A DNA stretch of 64,000 nt from Hanleya hanleyi (lineage: Eukaryota > Mollusca > Polyplacophora > Lepidopleurida > Hanleyidae). A program made the position numbers and the translations under genes. The notes below the pieces were generated by a model that worked only from the letters and a program-made list of their open reading frames with translations, had not been told where the DNA came from and made no database searches. Shown here piece after piece: positions 52,991 to 63,975 of the stretch; the stretch's first letter is position 1; each line of letters begins with the position of its first letter. The DNA lies in the NCBI GenBank assembly GCA_036873755.1, contig JAVTVY010025124.1, positions 1-64,000 on the forward strand, written 5' to 3'.

Positions 52991-53474
52991 AGAAGGTATA
53001 GGTACTAATAATCTTTGGTATATTGTTGCTAAAGCGGTCTTTGTATTGTATTTCGAACATTTAAATACACATAGCGGCAGATGTCATCTCCGAAGTATTT
53101 TAATATAATTTGTTCCTGAATAATCTTCGTTCGATTGTTCTTAGTGGTAACTGTTGATCTTTGACCTTTGACCCCAAAATGAGGTGACCTCAAATCTTCA
53201 AAATAAGATCAGAATCGGAGAATGCCACAAACCTCTATGGTATTATTTGTGGTTCTTTTGGTGTTATACCTACAATTGACCTCTGGTTCGGATGACCTCT
53301 ATCGCGACTCTCAAATTAAATATTGCCTCGAATCGCCAAAATAAGGCCAGATTCGGGTTACTCAACCCTGGAAACCAATAGAATGAGGCAGTTTATATAT
53401 CTTGCCCCAAAACTACTGATAATGGCGAATTTCTCCCCAAAATGACCTTAAAGGGTGACCTTGACCTCAAATCG

Positions 53475-54120
53475 TTTCTAAATCACAAAACATATATGTT
53501 CGCAAGATTGTTCTTTGTATTAATATATCTTTCTGGACGAAAAACTCGGGGAAAGCTCGCTGGCCATACAAACTACTACAGGTGAAAGTGCCCGCTACAT
53601 GGGCAAATATACTCTATACTATCTAGATACATGTATGGCACTGCAGAGACTTCATTCTGTCATTCACTCTGACTATTGAATTATATTGCCAACTCTACTA
53701 TGATATTAGACTGGTTAGTAATGATATACACCATCGGCTTTCATCACACTAATATATTTATTTCTATCTGAATTTATGTGAAGAGATAACGACCCAGAAT
53801 ATTACAGAACACCCAATGGCCCGTTCTCAAAATGGCAATTGTAGTAAATCCCCCATTTATAAGATGCTAATAATAGCTGTTCTATTTTGTACCACAAAAC
53901 CATACGAGTACTCTCATGGTGCAATGAATGTGTATGCTATGGCACCTTGAGAATAGATCCTGGCAATCCAGGGGTATCTCTATACTGATTAATGAACTAT
54001 TAGATTGCGAGGGTGCCAAAGGTCATGTAAGTCTAATTGCACCCAGTATTTCCCCTGACTTTTCTCGGTCATATATCCCAGTGTTCTTTCATTGTGCCTA
54101 TACCCCCACGACCATATAAT
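53475..54120. other. unassigned
   Basis: No gene or clear repeat until the tandem repeats begin near 54126. Confidence 0.4.
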
Positions 54121-54125
54121 CAAGT

Positions 54126-54740
54126 CATATAGACACCAGTAATTTCAGCCAGTATATATATTCTCCTTAATTTTCGCAGGCAAATATGCCTGTACAGTAT
54201 GTCTCCTCAGTTTTTCTATTAACGCAATGTCATATATTCAAATGCCATATAGACACCAGTAACGTCGCCAGTATTTTTCCGCATGTTCCTCAATCAAATT
54301 TTCCAGTAGTTCTTCTCTTTATGTCACTTAACTCAAGCCTATTGACTAAAAATCGTCTGGCCAACTCTCTTATACAGATACCAGTAATTCGCCCCGAATT
54401 TGCCCTTGTCTTCTTCAATCAAATATCCTAGTATTTCTCGTCACGTCTATTCACCTGTAACCATATTGTACAATGTCATTATATATTATATACACCACTA
54501 AAGTACACCCAGTATTTTCTCCATTTTCTGCAATCAAAAATAATCTCGATATTTCCCCTCCGTGTACCTATTCACTCAGAATCATATAATACAATGCCAT
54601 ATAGATACCAGTAATTTCACCCATTATCTCTCCCCATGATTTTCTCAGTCAGATATCCCAGTAGTCTCCTCGTTGTGCCTCTTCACTCGAGATCATATAA
54701 TCAAACAATATAGACACCACTTTTCTAAATCAAGTAGTGC
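54126..54740. repeat. ~118-bp tandem repeats, about five diverged units
   Basis: CATATAGACACCAGTAAT or a variant recurs at ~54126, 54246, 54367, 54482, 54597 and 54708 (spacing 111-121 bp), each followed by a CCCAGTATTT-like segment and TTCAATCAAATATCC. Confidence 0.85.
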
Positions 54741-55285
54741 ACTTCCTATATCTGCCTTGATAAATCTGACAGATTTGTAGGATGTGCAAACTGGGACGAG
54801 AGAGTACAAATCACTCCTGCTCACTCCTCTTATTAAACACTGCATATACCCTCTAGTCCATGAACAAGAAGGGCCCACCTTGTACCCAACATAACCACAC
54901 CAACAACGAATCTATATTTTTCTGATACCTTGAAATGTTCGGTTTCAGAAAATGTATGTTAACATGCGATAAACTGGGACTCAATATGGATTTTGAGAAT
55001 CTGAATGTTGCACCTCAAGACATTATTTGGTGAACTTTCTAAGGTCAATGCCGTCTCACAATTTCGCATTAATTTTTGAAGTTTGCATAACTAATCAGAA
55101 CGGTCTGTCTGCTGACTACATTCGAGATTCCATACCATTGAAATGGCTCTAAAATCTTCTTCAAAGACCAATCGAGTTATCTATACAGTTTTGACGCTTT
55201 ATAAATAACATTGTGGAAACAATAGACAAAAGAAATACACCACTTTCTTTGATCACTTTCTAGTGTACGAATGGGTGTAGGATAG
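54741..55285. other. unassigned
   Basis: No supported feature; it may hold decayed upstream parts of the LINE that follows. Confidence 0.35.
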
Positions 55286-55838
55286 TCACAAAGGGGTAGG
55301 CGCACCAAACATAATACCCCAATTCATCAACGTGTGTGTGAGGTGTGCATGGTAGTTGAAGATGAGAAGCATTTTGTTTTATCATCTAACCGATTTAATT
55401 CAGATAGGATCTCTCTATTTCAAAGAATATCTGCTCGCTTTATTGAGTTCAATACTATGAATGATACTAACAAGTTTGCCATGATTATGTCTTGTGCTGC
55501 TTTAACCAAGGTAGTTGTACCTACTCTTTATGAATGGTATAATCAACGCTAATTTATGCATTGTATGCATTGCACTACGTACAGGTCTTGGTGCATCATT
55601 ATATTATTTACACGCGTTCTTGCAATATTTTATCATAATATTTCGCAAAAGTACTATTCCATCTTCAATATATCCATGCAGTCTGGGTTAATGTTTGACT
55701 GTTTATCCTTCACCCACTCGGGGTGTCAAATGTACTACATACTATTGTTACTCTAGTTAATTGTTCGATTTAATTTGTACTCTATCTCTTATGGTGTTTG
55801 TGCAATAAATACTTGAATTTGAACTTGAATGGGTCACT
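55286..55838 (+). mobile_element. LINE 3' end (ORF2 C terminus plus 3' UTR)
   Basis: The frame CEVCMVVEDEKHFVLSSNRF, then FNTMNDTNKFAMIMS, matches the usual C-terminal zinc-like block of LINE ORF2 proteins (C-x2-C...EDE.HF). It ends at TAA (55550-55552) and is followed by ~280 bp of UTR ending AATAAATACTTGAATTTGAA, a simple A/T-rich terminus typical of such elements. Here the second cysteine pair reads S, so it is mutated. Strong 5' truncation. Confidence 0.65.
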
Positions 55839-56103
55839 TCAACTTTTGCATTGAATAATGTCATTACCATGGAAACATATTTATATCCTCCAATCACACT
55901 TGTCCTGAAGTGGAACCCAACGTTGGTACCTATCAGAGTCGTCTTTGCAGTCACCACACACCTCCAATTCGGCATCCATGCAATATCCAACAAAGAAGTT
56001 ATCCTAATCCCAGTTTATCGTATCATATATTTTCAATGGGGTGCAAGGTGGGCTCGTCTTCCTCGTGGACTACACGGTGTGCCTAGCCAGGACCGTATTG
56101 ACC

Positions 56104-58024
56104 GCCTCAGTTCATTTTGAGTATCTGTGTTCACAAAACTGATCGTAGATATATTAATGTCAGAAGCCATAAAGCATACTTTAGCTCTACTGCACACAAG
56201 AGATATCATTCATGGGATGTTTCTTTGTTTATAGAGCTGCTTGAATTTCTCATCAAAAATATTTATGTGAAATTTGGCAACACAATATATCAACAACATA
56301 TAGGTATTCCAATGAGTACTAATTGTGCACCCCTGTTGGCTGACCTATATCTGTTCTCTTATGAATATGATTATATGCAAACGATTTAAAAAACCGATCA
56401 ATTCAAATTACAACACATATAAGGGAAGTGGGAAGAGGTGCCGACATACTGGCAGAGCCACATGACTTCACAGTATAGTCTTCCGGTTAACCTATTCTAA
56501 AGCACATACCAAGGATCTAACGATTCGTGATATATGTTGTATCTCATGCACGCTTTTATTGTACCTGTTCATGTGGCAACTTGGATGATATGACCACACG
56601 ACCCCTAGCACCGGCATAAGCGGTATTAGATACAGATCTAGAAAGCTATGATGGAAATGCTCTGACAAATCGAATATTGGTAATTGGTGAGCTGTTTCGC
56701 TGTGACAACTCGTACACTGGGGATTGGTGAGTTGTATCGTCGTCAGATGAAATGACGGTATTTCACACAAAAGACTAGTCTATAACGCCCGATGTCGACT
56801 CAGCATCAACTTCATCATTATGGATTAGGAATACTGATCAGCGATACGGATTTTATATTTTTGGAACATCATGATGTCTTGTCGGCATCATTGAAAACTG
56901 TTGACCGCTTCTCTCTTGCTGAAAACTAGCCTATGTTTATGTATACTGTGATTGTCTTTTTTGAATTTGGTGCTAATACTGTTATATGGATATGGAATAG
57001 GTCTTTGGATTATGGACGCGGATATTCTTTAATGGACGACGGCTGAATTATGAATGACGGACTAGACGCTTGTATTAGATACAAATCTAGAGAGCTATGA
57101 TGGAAATGCTCTGACAACTCGAATATTGGTAATTGGTGAGCTGTTTCGCTGTGACAACTCGTACACTGGGGATTGGTGAGTTGTATCGTCGTCAAATGAA
57201 AATGACGGTATTTAACACAAAAGACTAGACTGTAAGGCCCGATGTCGACCCAGCATCAACTTCCCGCAAATGCCAACATATATCAAAGACCAAAAAGTCT
57301 GTATAGGGGGCGGGCATCGGGGACGAAACATCCACCAGCAGAATCTCGCCATATACAGGTACAAAAAGCCTTTCTCATTCACCAAACGCTATATAGACGA
57401 TCTTCTCGCTGTGGATAATCGCTATATAAATGAAGCAGTAAAGGATTTATATATCCGCCTTCACTGGATTGAAGGAAACTACAGATAGCTTTACTGGGAC
57501 ATCATATTTAGACCTATATCTCTATAAAAATGAAACGGGGGCCTTCTCTCTCGCCGACTTTATGACAAAAGAGATGATTACAATTTCGATATACTGAAAC
57601 TGTCCCTTTCTGGACAGTAATATTCCAGTGGGACCTGCATATGGCGTATACATATCTCGCCTAGTAGCATTTGCTAGATCTTGTTTTAAATGTGACGATT
57701 TTAATCAACGTCACAAAACATTTTTACAGAATCTTAAAAAACAGGGCTATAAAACCACCAAGCGCCTCCACTCAAAGTTTCTCAGATTTGACCATACATA
57801 GCGCACGCTGATAGCGTAGCGTGCAAGATTTATGGCGTTACGTTTCGTAACTTCTGTCTAATTACGTATGAACCCATGTACTTCACGATCCTCATGGTGC
57901 TCATAGGAACAGTCACAATCAAAGCGTGACTGAGATACATCATTCTCTAGATGACGACTTTACAACGAGTATCATATGGATTAAGAATATTGATCGGCGA
58001 TACGGATTTGATATTTTTGGAACC
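56104..58024 (+). mobile_element. mosaic of Penelope-like fragments
   Basis: The order along the + strand is: reverse-transcriptase part (56104-56400, QHIGIPMSTNCAPLLADLY), family B 3' unit in minus sense (56403-56812), family A tail in plus sense (56813-57070), family B unit again (57073-57358), reverse-transcriptase part with RYIDDLLAVD (57360-57490), further downstream coding sequence to ~57860, and the tail start (to 58024). Junctions are abrupt. Methionine/serine changes and frameshifts show all pieces are dead. Confidence 0.7.
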
Positions 58025-58660
58025 CGAGGCCTGTAATCCAAGATCATATAAGCCAATGCCATATCGATACTGCTTTTTATTAATTTGCCGTACACAGTTT
58101 TTGCTGTATTTATTTCCGCTACATATAATATATAGCGTATATGTTTGGAAGGCTCATCAGGAGATGGCATGTTTAATGTCAACAACACACTAACTCCACA
58201 CATAAATCAAGTACATGACATATGCCACGAATTTCAGTGTGCCCATATGGCAAAATAGGGAAACGTAACCTAGCAAAGCGCTCGAATATTTGAAAATCAG
58301 CCAAGATGAGGAGATAAACAGCCGCAAATTGAACGAAGCTAGCATCGCCACGTACGGCACTGCGAGTAACGTCTAGGCTAATGATCATATAGTTTTCAAT
58401 GGAATACAGGGCAAGTGTTTGAAAGTTTGAAGTTTTACACATCCCATGAATGTAAAATGTGCCCTACAAACCAAATGAATTCAGGCATGTGGGCGTCACT
58501 ATAAATTGATTATTCCTCACGTCTTGAGCAATCGTGCTCCACCAATACCATTTCTGTCAATGAGAGACAAAGCTAATTGCATGCGAATCAGACTCACTCT
58601 ACGTAAGTCCTCGCGGCAGTAGACTGAAACTTTAAAACTATGTATTAAACCAGTATTTTA
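58025..58660. other. unassigned
   Basis: No supported gene or repeat recognised between the mosaic and the 508-bp array. Confidence 0.35.
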
Positions 58661-58661
58661 T

Positions 58662-59884
58662 TTGAATTACAACACATATAAGGGAAGTGGGAAGAGGTGC
58701 CGACATACTGACTGCGTCACATGACTTCACAGAATAGTCTTCTGGTTAACCTATTCTAAAGCACATACCAAGAATCTAACGATTCGTGATATGTGTTGTA
58801 TCTCAGGTACGCTTTTTATTGTACCTGTTCATGTGGCAACTTGGATGACATGACCACACGGCCCCTAGCACCGGCATAAGCGGTATTAGATACAAATCTA
58901 GAGAGCTATGATGGAAATGCTCTGACAACTCGTATACTGGTAATTGGAGAGCTGTTTCGCTGTAACAACTCGTACATTGGAGATTGGTGAGCTGTATCAT
59001 CGTCAGATGTAAATGACGGCATTTAACACAAAAGACTAGTCTGTAATGCCCGATGTCGACCCAGCATCAACTTCCCACGAGTGCCAACATATATCAAAGA
59101 CCAAAAGGTCTGTACAGGGGGCGGGCCTCGGGGACGAAACGTCCACCAGCAGAATCTCGCCATATACAGGAAAAATTACAACACATATAAGGGAAGTGGG
59201 AAGAGGTGCCGACATACTGACTGCGTCACATGACTTCACAGAACAGTCTTCTGGTTAACCTATTCTGAAGCACATACCAAGAATCTAACGATTCGTGATA
59301 TGTGTTGTATCTCAAGTACGCTTTTATTGTACCTGTTCATGTGGCAACTTGGATGATATGACCACACGGCCCTAGCACCGGCATAAGCGGTATTAGATAC
59401 AAATCTAGAGAGCTATAATGGAAATGCTCTGACAACTCGTATACTGGTAATTGGTGAGCTGTTTCGCTGTGACAACTCGTACATTGGAGATTGGTGAGCT
59501 GTATCGTCGTCAGATGTAAATGACGGCATTTAACACAAAAGACTAGTCTGTAAGACCCGATGTCGACCCAGCATCAACTTCCCACAAGTGCCAACATATC
59601 AAAGACCAAAAGGTCTGTACAGGGGGCGGGCCTCGGGGACGAAACGTCCACCAGCAGAATCTCGCCATATACAGGAAAAAATTACAACACATATAGGGAA
59701 GTGGGAAGAGGTGCCGACATACTGACTGCGTCACATGACTTCACAGAACAGTCCTCTGGTTAACCTATTCTAAAGCACATACCAAGAATCTAACGATTCG
59801 TGATATGTGTTGTATCTCAGGTACGCTTTTATTGTACCTGTTCATGTGGCAACTTGGATGATATGACCACACGGCCCCTAGCAC
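58662..59884 (-). repeat. ~508-bp tandem array of Penelope-like family B 3' units
   Basis: AATTACAACACATATA starts units at 58665, 59174 and 59680 (periods 509 and 506); two are complete and the third stops at CCCCTAGCAC. On the minus strand each unit reads CVKC..., C-T-S-C, LIPLMPVLGAVW and a short continuation, matching the C-terminal part of the reverse-transcriptase ORF in a diverged form with TGG where the other family has TGA. Tandem partial copies (pseudo-LTRs) are typical of Penelope-like elements. Confidence 0.75.
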
Positions 59885-60240
59885 TCGGTCCTGACGAATT
59901 TCAACTCGATGCTTGGAATATAAACCGCCCTGACCGAGCTATCTAGGTCACAAACCACCATCGAAATAGTCTTTGATGTTTGTAACTGTTGTATAATAAT
60001 TTATTCTTAAATATATCATAACCATCTTTTTAAATTCTAATCAGAAACTACAGCCTATGAGCCATCATCTTCTCTAGCCAAGTCGACGTACATCACGTTG
60101 CTCTGTACATTGCCTTGGCATACTTCTCTGGTAAAATTGGAACGTTAATCCTCATTGATGATTGGATGCAGAGACGGCGTGCTGCATCCAATCAGAATGC
60201 GCGTTACGTAGTAGTTTGTTTCCCCAGATGACGGCCCCCC
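59885..60240. other. unassigned
   Basis: No supported feature seen. Confidence 0.4.
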
Positions 60241-60252
60241 ACTAAGGATGAG

Positions 60253-60450
60253 TTGTGTCGAGTGTGCGGGGAAATTCTACCGAAAAGATACAGGAAGAGC
60301 ACTTTCACGGCCACTTTCGGCGTTTCTGATCAATTGAATCAGATTTTGGGACACGCTGCAAGGTTGAACGATAACGAATCGCCTCACGTGTGTGCCGACT
60401 TGAGATTGAAGGGAAACAACTCCTGGTGGCAAAAAGTCTCTCGCCGTTAA
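60253..60450 (+). CDS. small zinc-binding-like exon or ORF
   Basis: Reads CRVCGEILPKRYRKSTFTAT, then FGVSDQLNQILGH and SPHVCADL. The spacing of an N-terminal C-x2-C and a distal cysteine is reminiscent of ZAD/THAP-like N-terminal zinc domains that need four metal ligands; only one cysteine remains in the second pair (VCADL), so it may be degenerate. The frame opens upstream with KDEL before CRVC and ends at TAA. No downstream exon was found. Confidence 0.3.
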   Translation: MCRVCGEILPKRYRKSTFTATFGVSDQLNQILGHAARLNDNESPHVCADLRLKGNNSWWQKVSRR

Positions 60451-60620
60451 AACTTCCACTAGGTGGCGCAGAACAGTATTCCTCTGCAACCAGCCAAGAA
60501 TGTCAAGGCAGCGTAGAGAGTTTCGCGATGTAGTTGACTTGGCTGGTGAAGATGATGAGCCATTATATGTATTTATGTCTAACCGGCCTTGCATACAGAA
60601 ATTCCATCAAATAGTTTGAT

Positions 60621-60623
<3 letters not shown>

Positions 60624-60657
<34 letters not shown>
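60624..60657. repeat. (AAT)n microsatellite
   Basis: Eleven uninterrupted AAT/ATA triplets. Confidence 0.98.
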
Positions 60658-60658
<1 letters not shown>

Positions 60659-60919
60659 TAGAATTCGAGGACTTCGAAAGGCTGTGGTTATCTGTGTGCA
60701 TTTTATTGCTTTGATGTTTGACTGTGATGTGTAGAAATAAATAGGTTTTCCTATTTCACAAAATTGGGTCATGTGTATAATATTGTGTTATGTGTAATGC
60801 TTTATTTACCTTTGTCAGTCATAACAGGGTGAAACGTACAAAGTACAATAATTTAATAATTTACTTCATTAATTAATTTGGTAGTTCACAATAAATTCTA
60901 ATGAAAACCGGAGCGTTTG

Positions 60920-61325
60920 AAGTCCCCCGATGTTGAAACTACTGATTTGGCTTGGAGCCTTAAGATTCAGTACCCAGTATGGAAATCTAGTGTCCAGGGT
61001 AATAGGAACTGTGAGCACTCTCGTATTATGGCACTCATGCGAGCGAGATCATGTGGCAAGTTATCCACATACCAAATTGAAAATAATCCGTTCAGGTTTC
61101 CAAAAGTTACTGTCCAGAAATGAAATTTTAACTTGGCCCCAGGTGGCACCACGTAAAGGCGGATCACCGTTAAAAACAAGCCCAGGAGAGATCTTGAGGT
61201 GATGTCCTCACATACCAAATTTGAAAAGGATCAGTTCAGTTTTTCGGAAGTTATTCTCCGGACACACGGACGGACCCCAATACTATATTCCCCATTTTGG
61301 CCTTTGGGGGACAATATTATAGAGG
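60920..61325. mobile_element. second hairpin-capped tandem-repeat element (probable Helitron-like)
   Basis: Two ~150-bp units (CACATACCAAATTTGAAAAGGATC-type text at ~61065 and ~61210, each followed by TTCAG, AAAGTTA or GAAGTTATT, and TCCRGA) lead to ACACACGGACGGACCCC and then a short palindrome, CCCC-ATTTTGGCCTTT-GGGG (~61290-61310). The same order of tandem core, GGACGG run and hairpin is seen at 18.6-19.7 kb, although the sequence is different. Confidence 0.45.
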
Positions 61326-61423
61326 GAAAACATAATGAATGTATTGCTGCAGTTCCAAGTTGAGGAAAGTTTTATCATACGAACCCTATGGACTCTTGTA
61401 TAATTCCCGCGGTGTTTTACCGC

Positions 61424-62100
61424 AGAGTTTACGTTCCCTTTAAAGGGATTAAATAGATTTAAAAAATCGTGACAAATATTTTTTCTTATTTTTTTCCAAC
61501 GAATGAGACAGACGCAAACATAGAAAATACCGTGATTTGGAATTTCTTGGGGGCGCCGCCATGTTTATTTTGGGCAGGATTTTCATCCAATGGGAAAGCG
61601 TGAAATTCAGTTGTGCCGATAATCTCCTACGTCATCGGACATTCTCTGCGTCGAGATAACATGGCCGCATATGGTCCCTTTCATGCAGAGGCAATGTTAT
61701 AGATTAGCTTTGATGTACATGTAGAATACGGCCTGATTCTAGCAGATATTCTACGATGCCGGGCTGCTCTGCATTTGGCTGTCACAATGTACCAGGTAAT
61801 CCCGACACGTCGCACTATCATCCTCGTTCATGTTTGTAAGCTACGGTCTCGAATGGCTCGAATACTGCACCTCTGCCAAATGACGCGTTTTTACCTCCGG
61901 AGGCAGAAGAACTAGTGTCCGCTGACGTCACGATTCTTCAAACATGGAGGCCTCTATGTTGTTCCAGTGTAACGAAGTTAAAACGTTTAGTACTGTTTTG
62001 AAAAAATTGTAAAAAAATATCTGATACACGATTTGGATTCTATGAGGAAAAAGCTTTAACTGGCCATGCACGGTTCACCAGAGTTTACGTTCCCTTTAAA
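61424..62100. repeat. 21-bp direct repeats flanking 635 bp with a THAP-like start
   Basis: The same 21-mer, AGAGTTTACG followed by TTCCCTTTAAA, lies at 61424-61444 and 62080-62100. Between them is the THAP-like start at 61756. The pair could be element termini, a regulatory duplication or remnants of a larger repeat. Confidence 0.6.
61756..61797 (+). CDS. possible first exon of a THAP-domain protein
   Basis: ATG followed by PGCSAFGCHNVPG, which resembles the first residues of the THAP zinc-binding domain (MPxxC...GC.N). A GT (GTAATC) follows directly and could be a donor. The other zinc ligands would have to come from later exons, which were not identified. THAP domains are common in P-element-like transposases and host regulators; this short match cannot choose between them. 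Confidence 0.3.
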
Positions 62101-62796
62101 TAATGGTTACATGGATGATGTGAAATAATATTTGATAAAAACTGGATATTTTGAAATGAAATTTTAAAGAAAATCTTGACCAAAAATAGGATCTTTTGTA
62201 CCGTTGGCAAATTTCACAAATGTTTTTAAGCATCTTTTTTATTGAAATTTCCACCGGTTTTGTATATTATCATATAAGTGTGACCTGTAGTTTCAGGTTG
62301 CTTTGATCTGCTACTTTCAAATCATTAAAACATTTTCAACAGTGACATTAATTTGCAACAACAACAGTTTCACACTGACGGATATAAAAATGAATAAAAC
62401 ATTTTTTTCTCCAAGTTTTCTGGTTAAACTGTTGCACGTGGTATGCAACATATTGATATTTATGTATTTCTAATTTTATGTAAATCGTTCAGTCAGTCAA
62501 CGTGTGCACGATCCTTCAAAAGCAGGAAATTAAAATCACTAAAGTCATTATCTCTTAATTCATAGTTCAATTCAGTGAATATTACAGGCCCACTTGACTT
62601 TGGTGTACAGTCAACTGTTTATTTCTATGTATTATTTTCCTGATGAAATGCATTTTTATATCTCGCAATTCACTGATACGAACGATGATTTGAGGACTTA
62701 CATTACAACAACAACATGAATTAAAACACATCGTGACAGACGCTTCTATGAATACTATGTGCAGCAAATAACTATCAAGATTCCCTTCATGATCAC
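62101..62796. other. A/T-rich, unassigned
   Basis: No supported gene. CAACAACAACAG-like and TGTTGTTGTAATG segments are the only repetitive hints. Confidence 0.4.
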
Positions 62797-63315
62797 ACTT
62801 GTAAAACAGGGCTATATCATCAAGCGCCTCCACTCGAAGTTTCTCACATTTGGCGATACATATCGCATGCTGATAGCCAAATACGAGCGTAGCTTGCAAG
62901 ATCTATGGCGGTACGTTTCGTAACTTGTGTCTAATTCCGCTTAACCCGGGGCTAGGGGCCGTATGAACCTACGCATTTCAAGATCCTCATAGTCTTCATA
63001 TGAACAGCCACAATCAAAGCGTGACTGAGATATATCATACTCTGGAGGACGATTTTACAACGTATATCATATGGATTAAGAATACTGATCAACGATACGG
63101 ATTTGATATTTTTGGAACATCATGATGTCTTGCTGGCATCATTGAAAACCGTTGACCGCTTCTGTCTTGCAGGAAATTAGACTAGTTTTATGTATACTAT
63201 GATTTATCCTATTAATTTGGTGCTGATGTTATTATATGAATTAGGTCTTTGGATTATGGACGCGGAAATTCCTTAATGGATGACGTCTGAATATTGAATG
63301 GCGGACTAGACGCTT
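62797..63315 (+). mobile_element. Penelope-like 3' fragment, plus orientation
   Basis: Starts in the thumb-like coding region (KQGYIIKRLHSKFLTFGDTYRML), passes LNPGLGAV-TGA, continues into the extension (ILINDTDLIFLE..., SLKTVDRF) and ends with the shared ACTAGACGCTTAG terminus. Several frameshifts are present. Confidence 0.75.
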
Positions 63316-63640
63316 AGTGAAGATATATGCTGACAATAATATTTAATGGTGATACATTTCTAACATAAAACAACTCATTGTAATCATTCCAGAAAGTGTA
63401 GAAATTATTTATTGGAATGACTGGACCACGTGGCCGATTATGTGTGAGAGAAAGAACAACAGTGCTCTCACAACAAATCTCAAAATGGAAGAAATTGGCG
63501 ATAGCCCACTGGTTGCTTTCTCGAGAGAGCGTGGGACTAGTTAGAAGGTGCACATTCAGAATCAAGTGTTTCCACATTCAGTTGCTATGGATGAAATCGT
63601 AGAAAATACTATACGTATCAGTTTTTGCGATGGAGATATG
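63316..63640. other. unassigned spacer between inverted Penelope-like tails
   Basis: No gene or repeat recognised. Confidence 0.4.
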
Positions 63641-63975
63641 TTAGCCGTCGACCATTAAAGAATTTCCACGTCCCTAATCCAAAGATCTAATTCATATAAC
63701 AGAATTAGCACCAAATAATAAAAACTGTCATACATAACATAAACGCTAGTTTCCGGCAAGACATCATGATGTTCCAAAAATGTTAAATCCGTATCGCTGA
63801 TCAGTATTCTTGTTCTGTATGATTTTCGTTGTAAATATCTTGAGAATGGTTGATCTCAGTCATGCTTTGGTTGTGACCTTTCATATGAACATCATGTGCA
63901 TCTTGAAGTACATGGGTTCCTACGGCCCCTAGCCCTGGGTTAAGCTGAATTAGATACAAGTTGCGAAACGTGAAA
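63641..63975 (-). mobile_element. Penelope-like 3' fragment, minus orientation, with GGA at the TGA position
   Basis: Runs from LYLIQLNPGLGAV straight through Gly (GGA) into THVLQDAHDVHMKGHNQSM and TEINHSQD without a stop. It then loses ~10 bp and continues as a decayed tail to the element end near 63645. It forms an inverted pair with 62797-63315. Confidence 0.75.

Larger units (their letters stand above)
51336..53474. mobile_element. inverted duplication of a gene-bearing element (arms ~500 bp)
   Basis: 51336-51887 is the reverse complement of 52977-53474 with moderate divergence (ACGATTTGAGGTCAAGGTCA at the outer ends, AAATACAANACAAAGACCGCTT at the inner ends). Inside each arm a ~147-bp motif (GATTTGAGGTCA) recurs about three times. 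Two fragments of one gene lie between the arms and read outward. The structure is best read as two copies of one element joined head to head near 52570, each with its own deletion. Confidence 0.65.
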
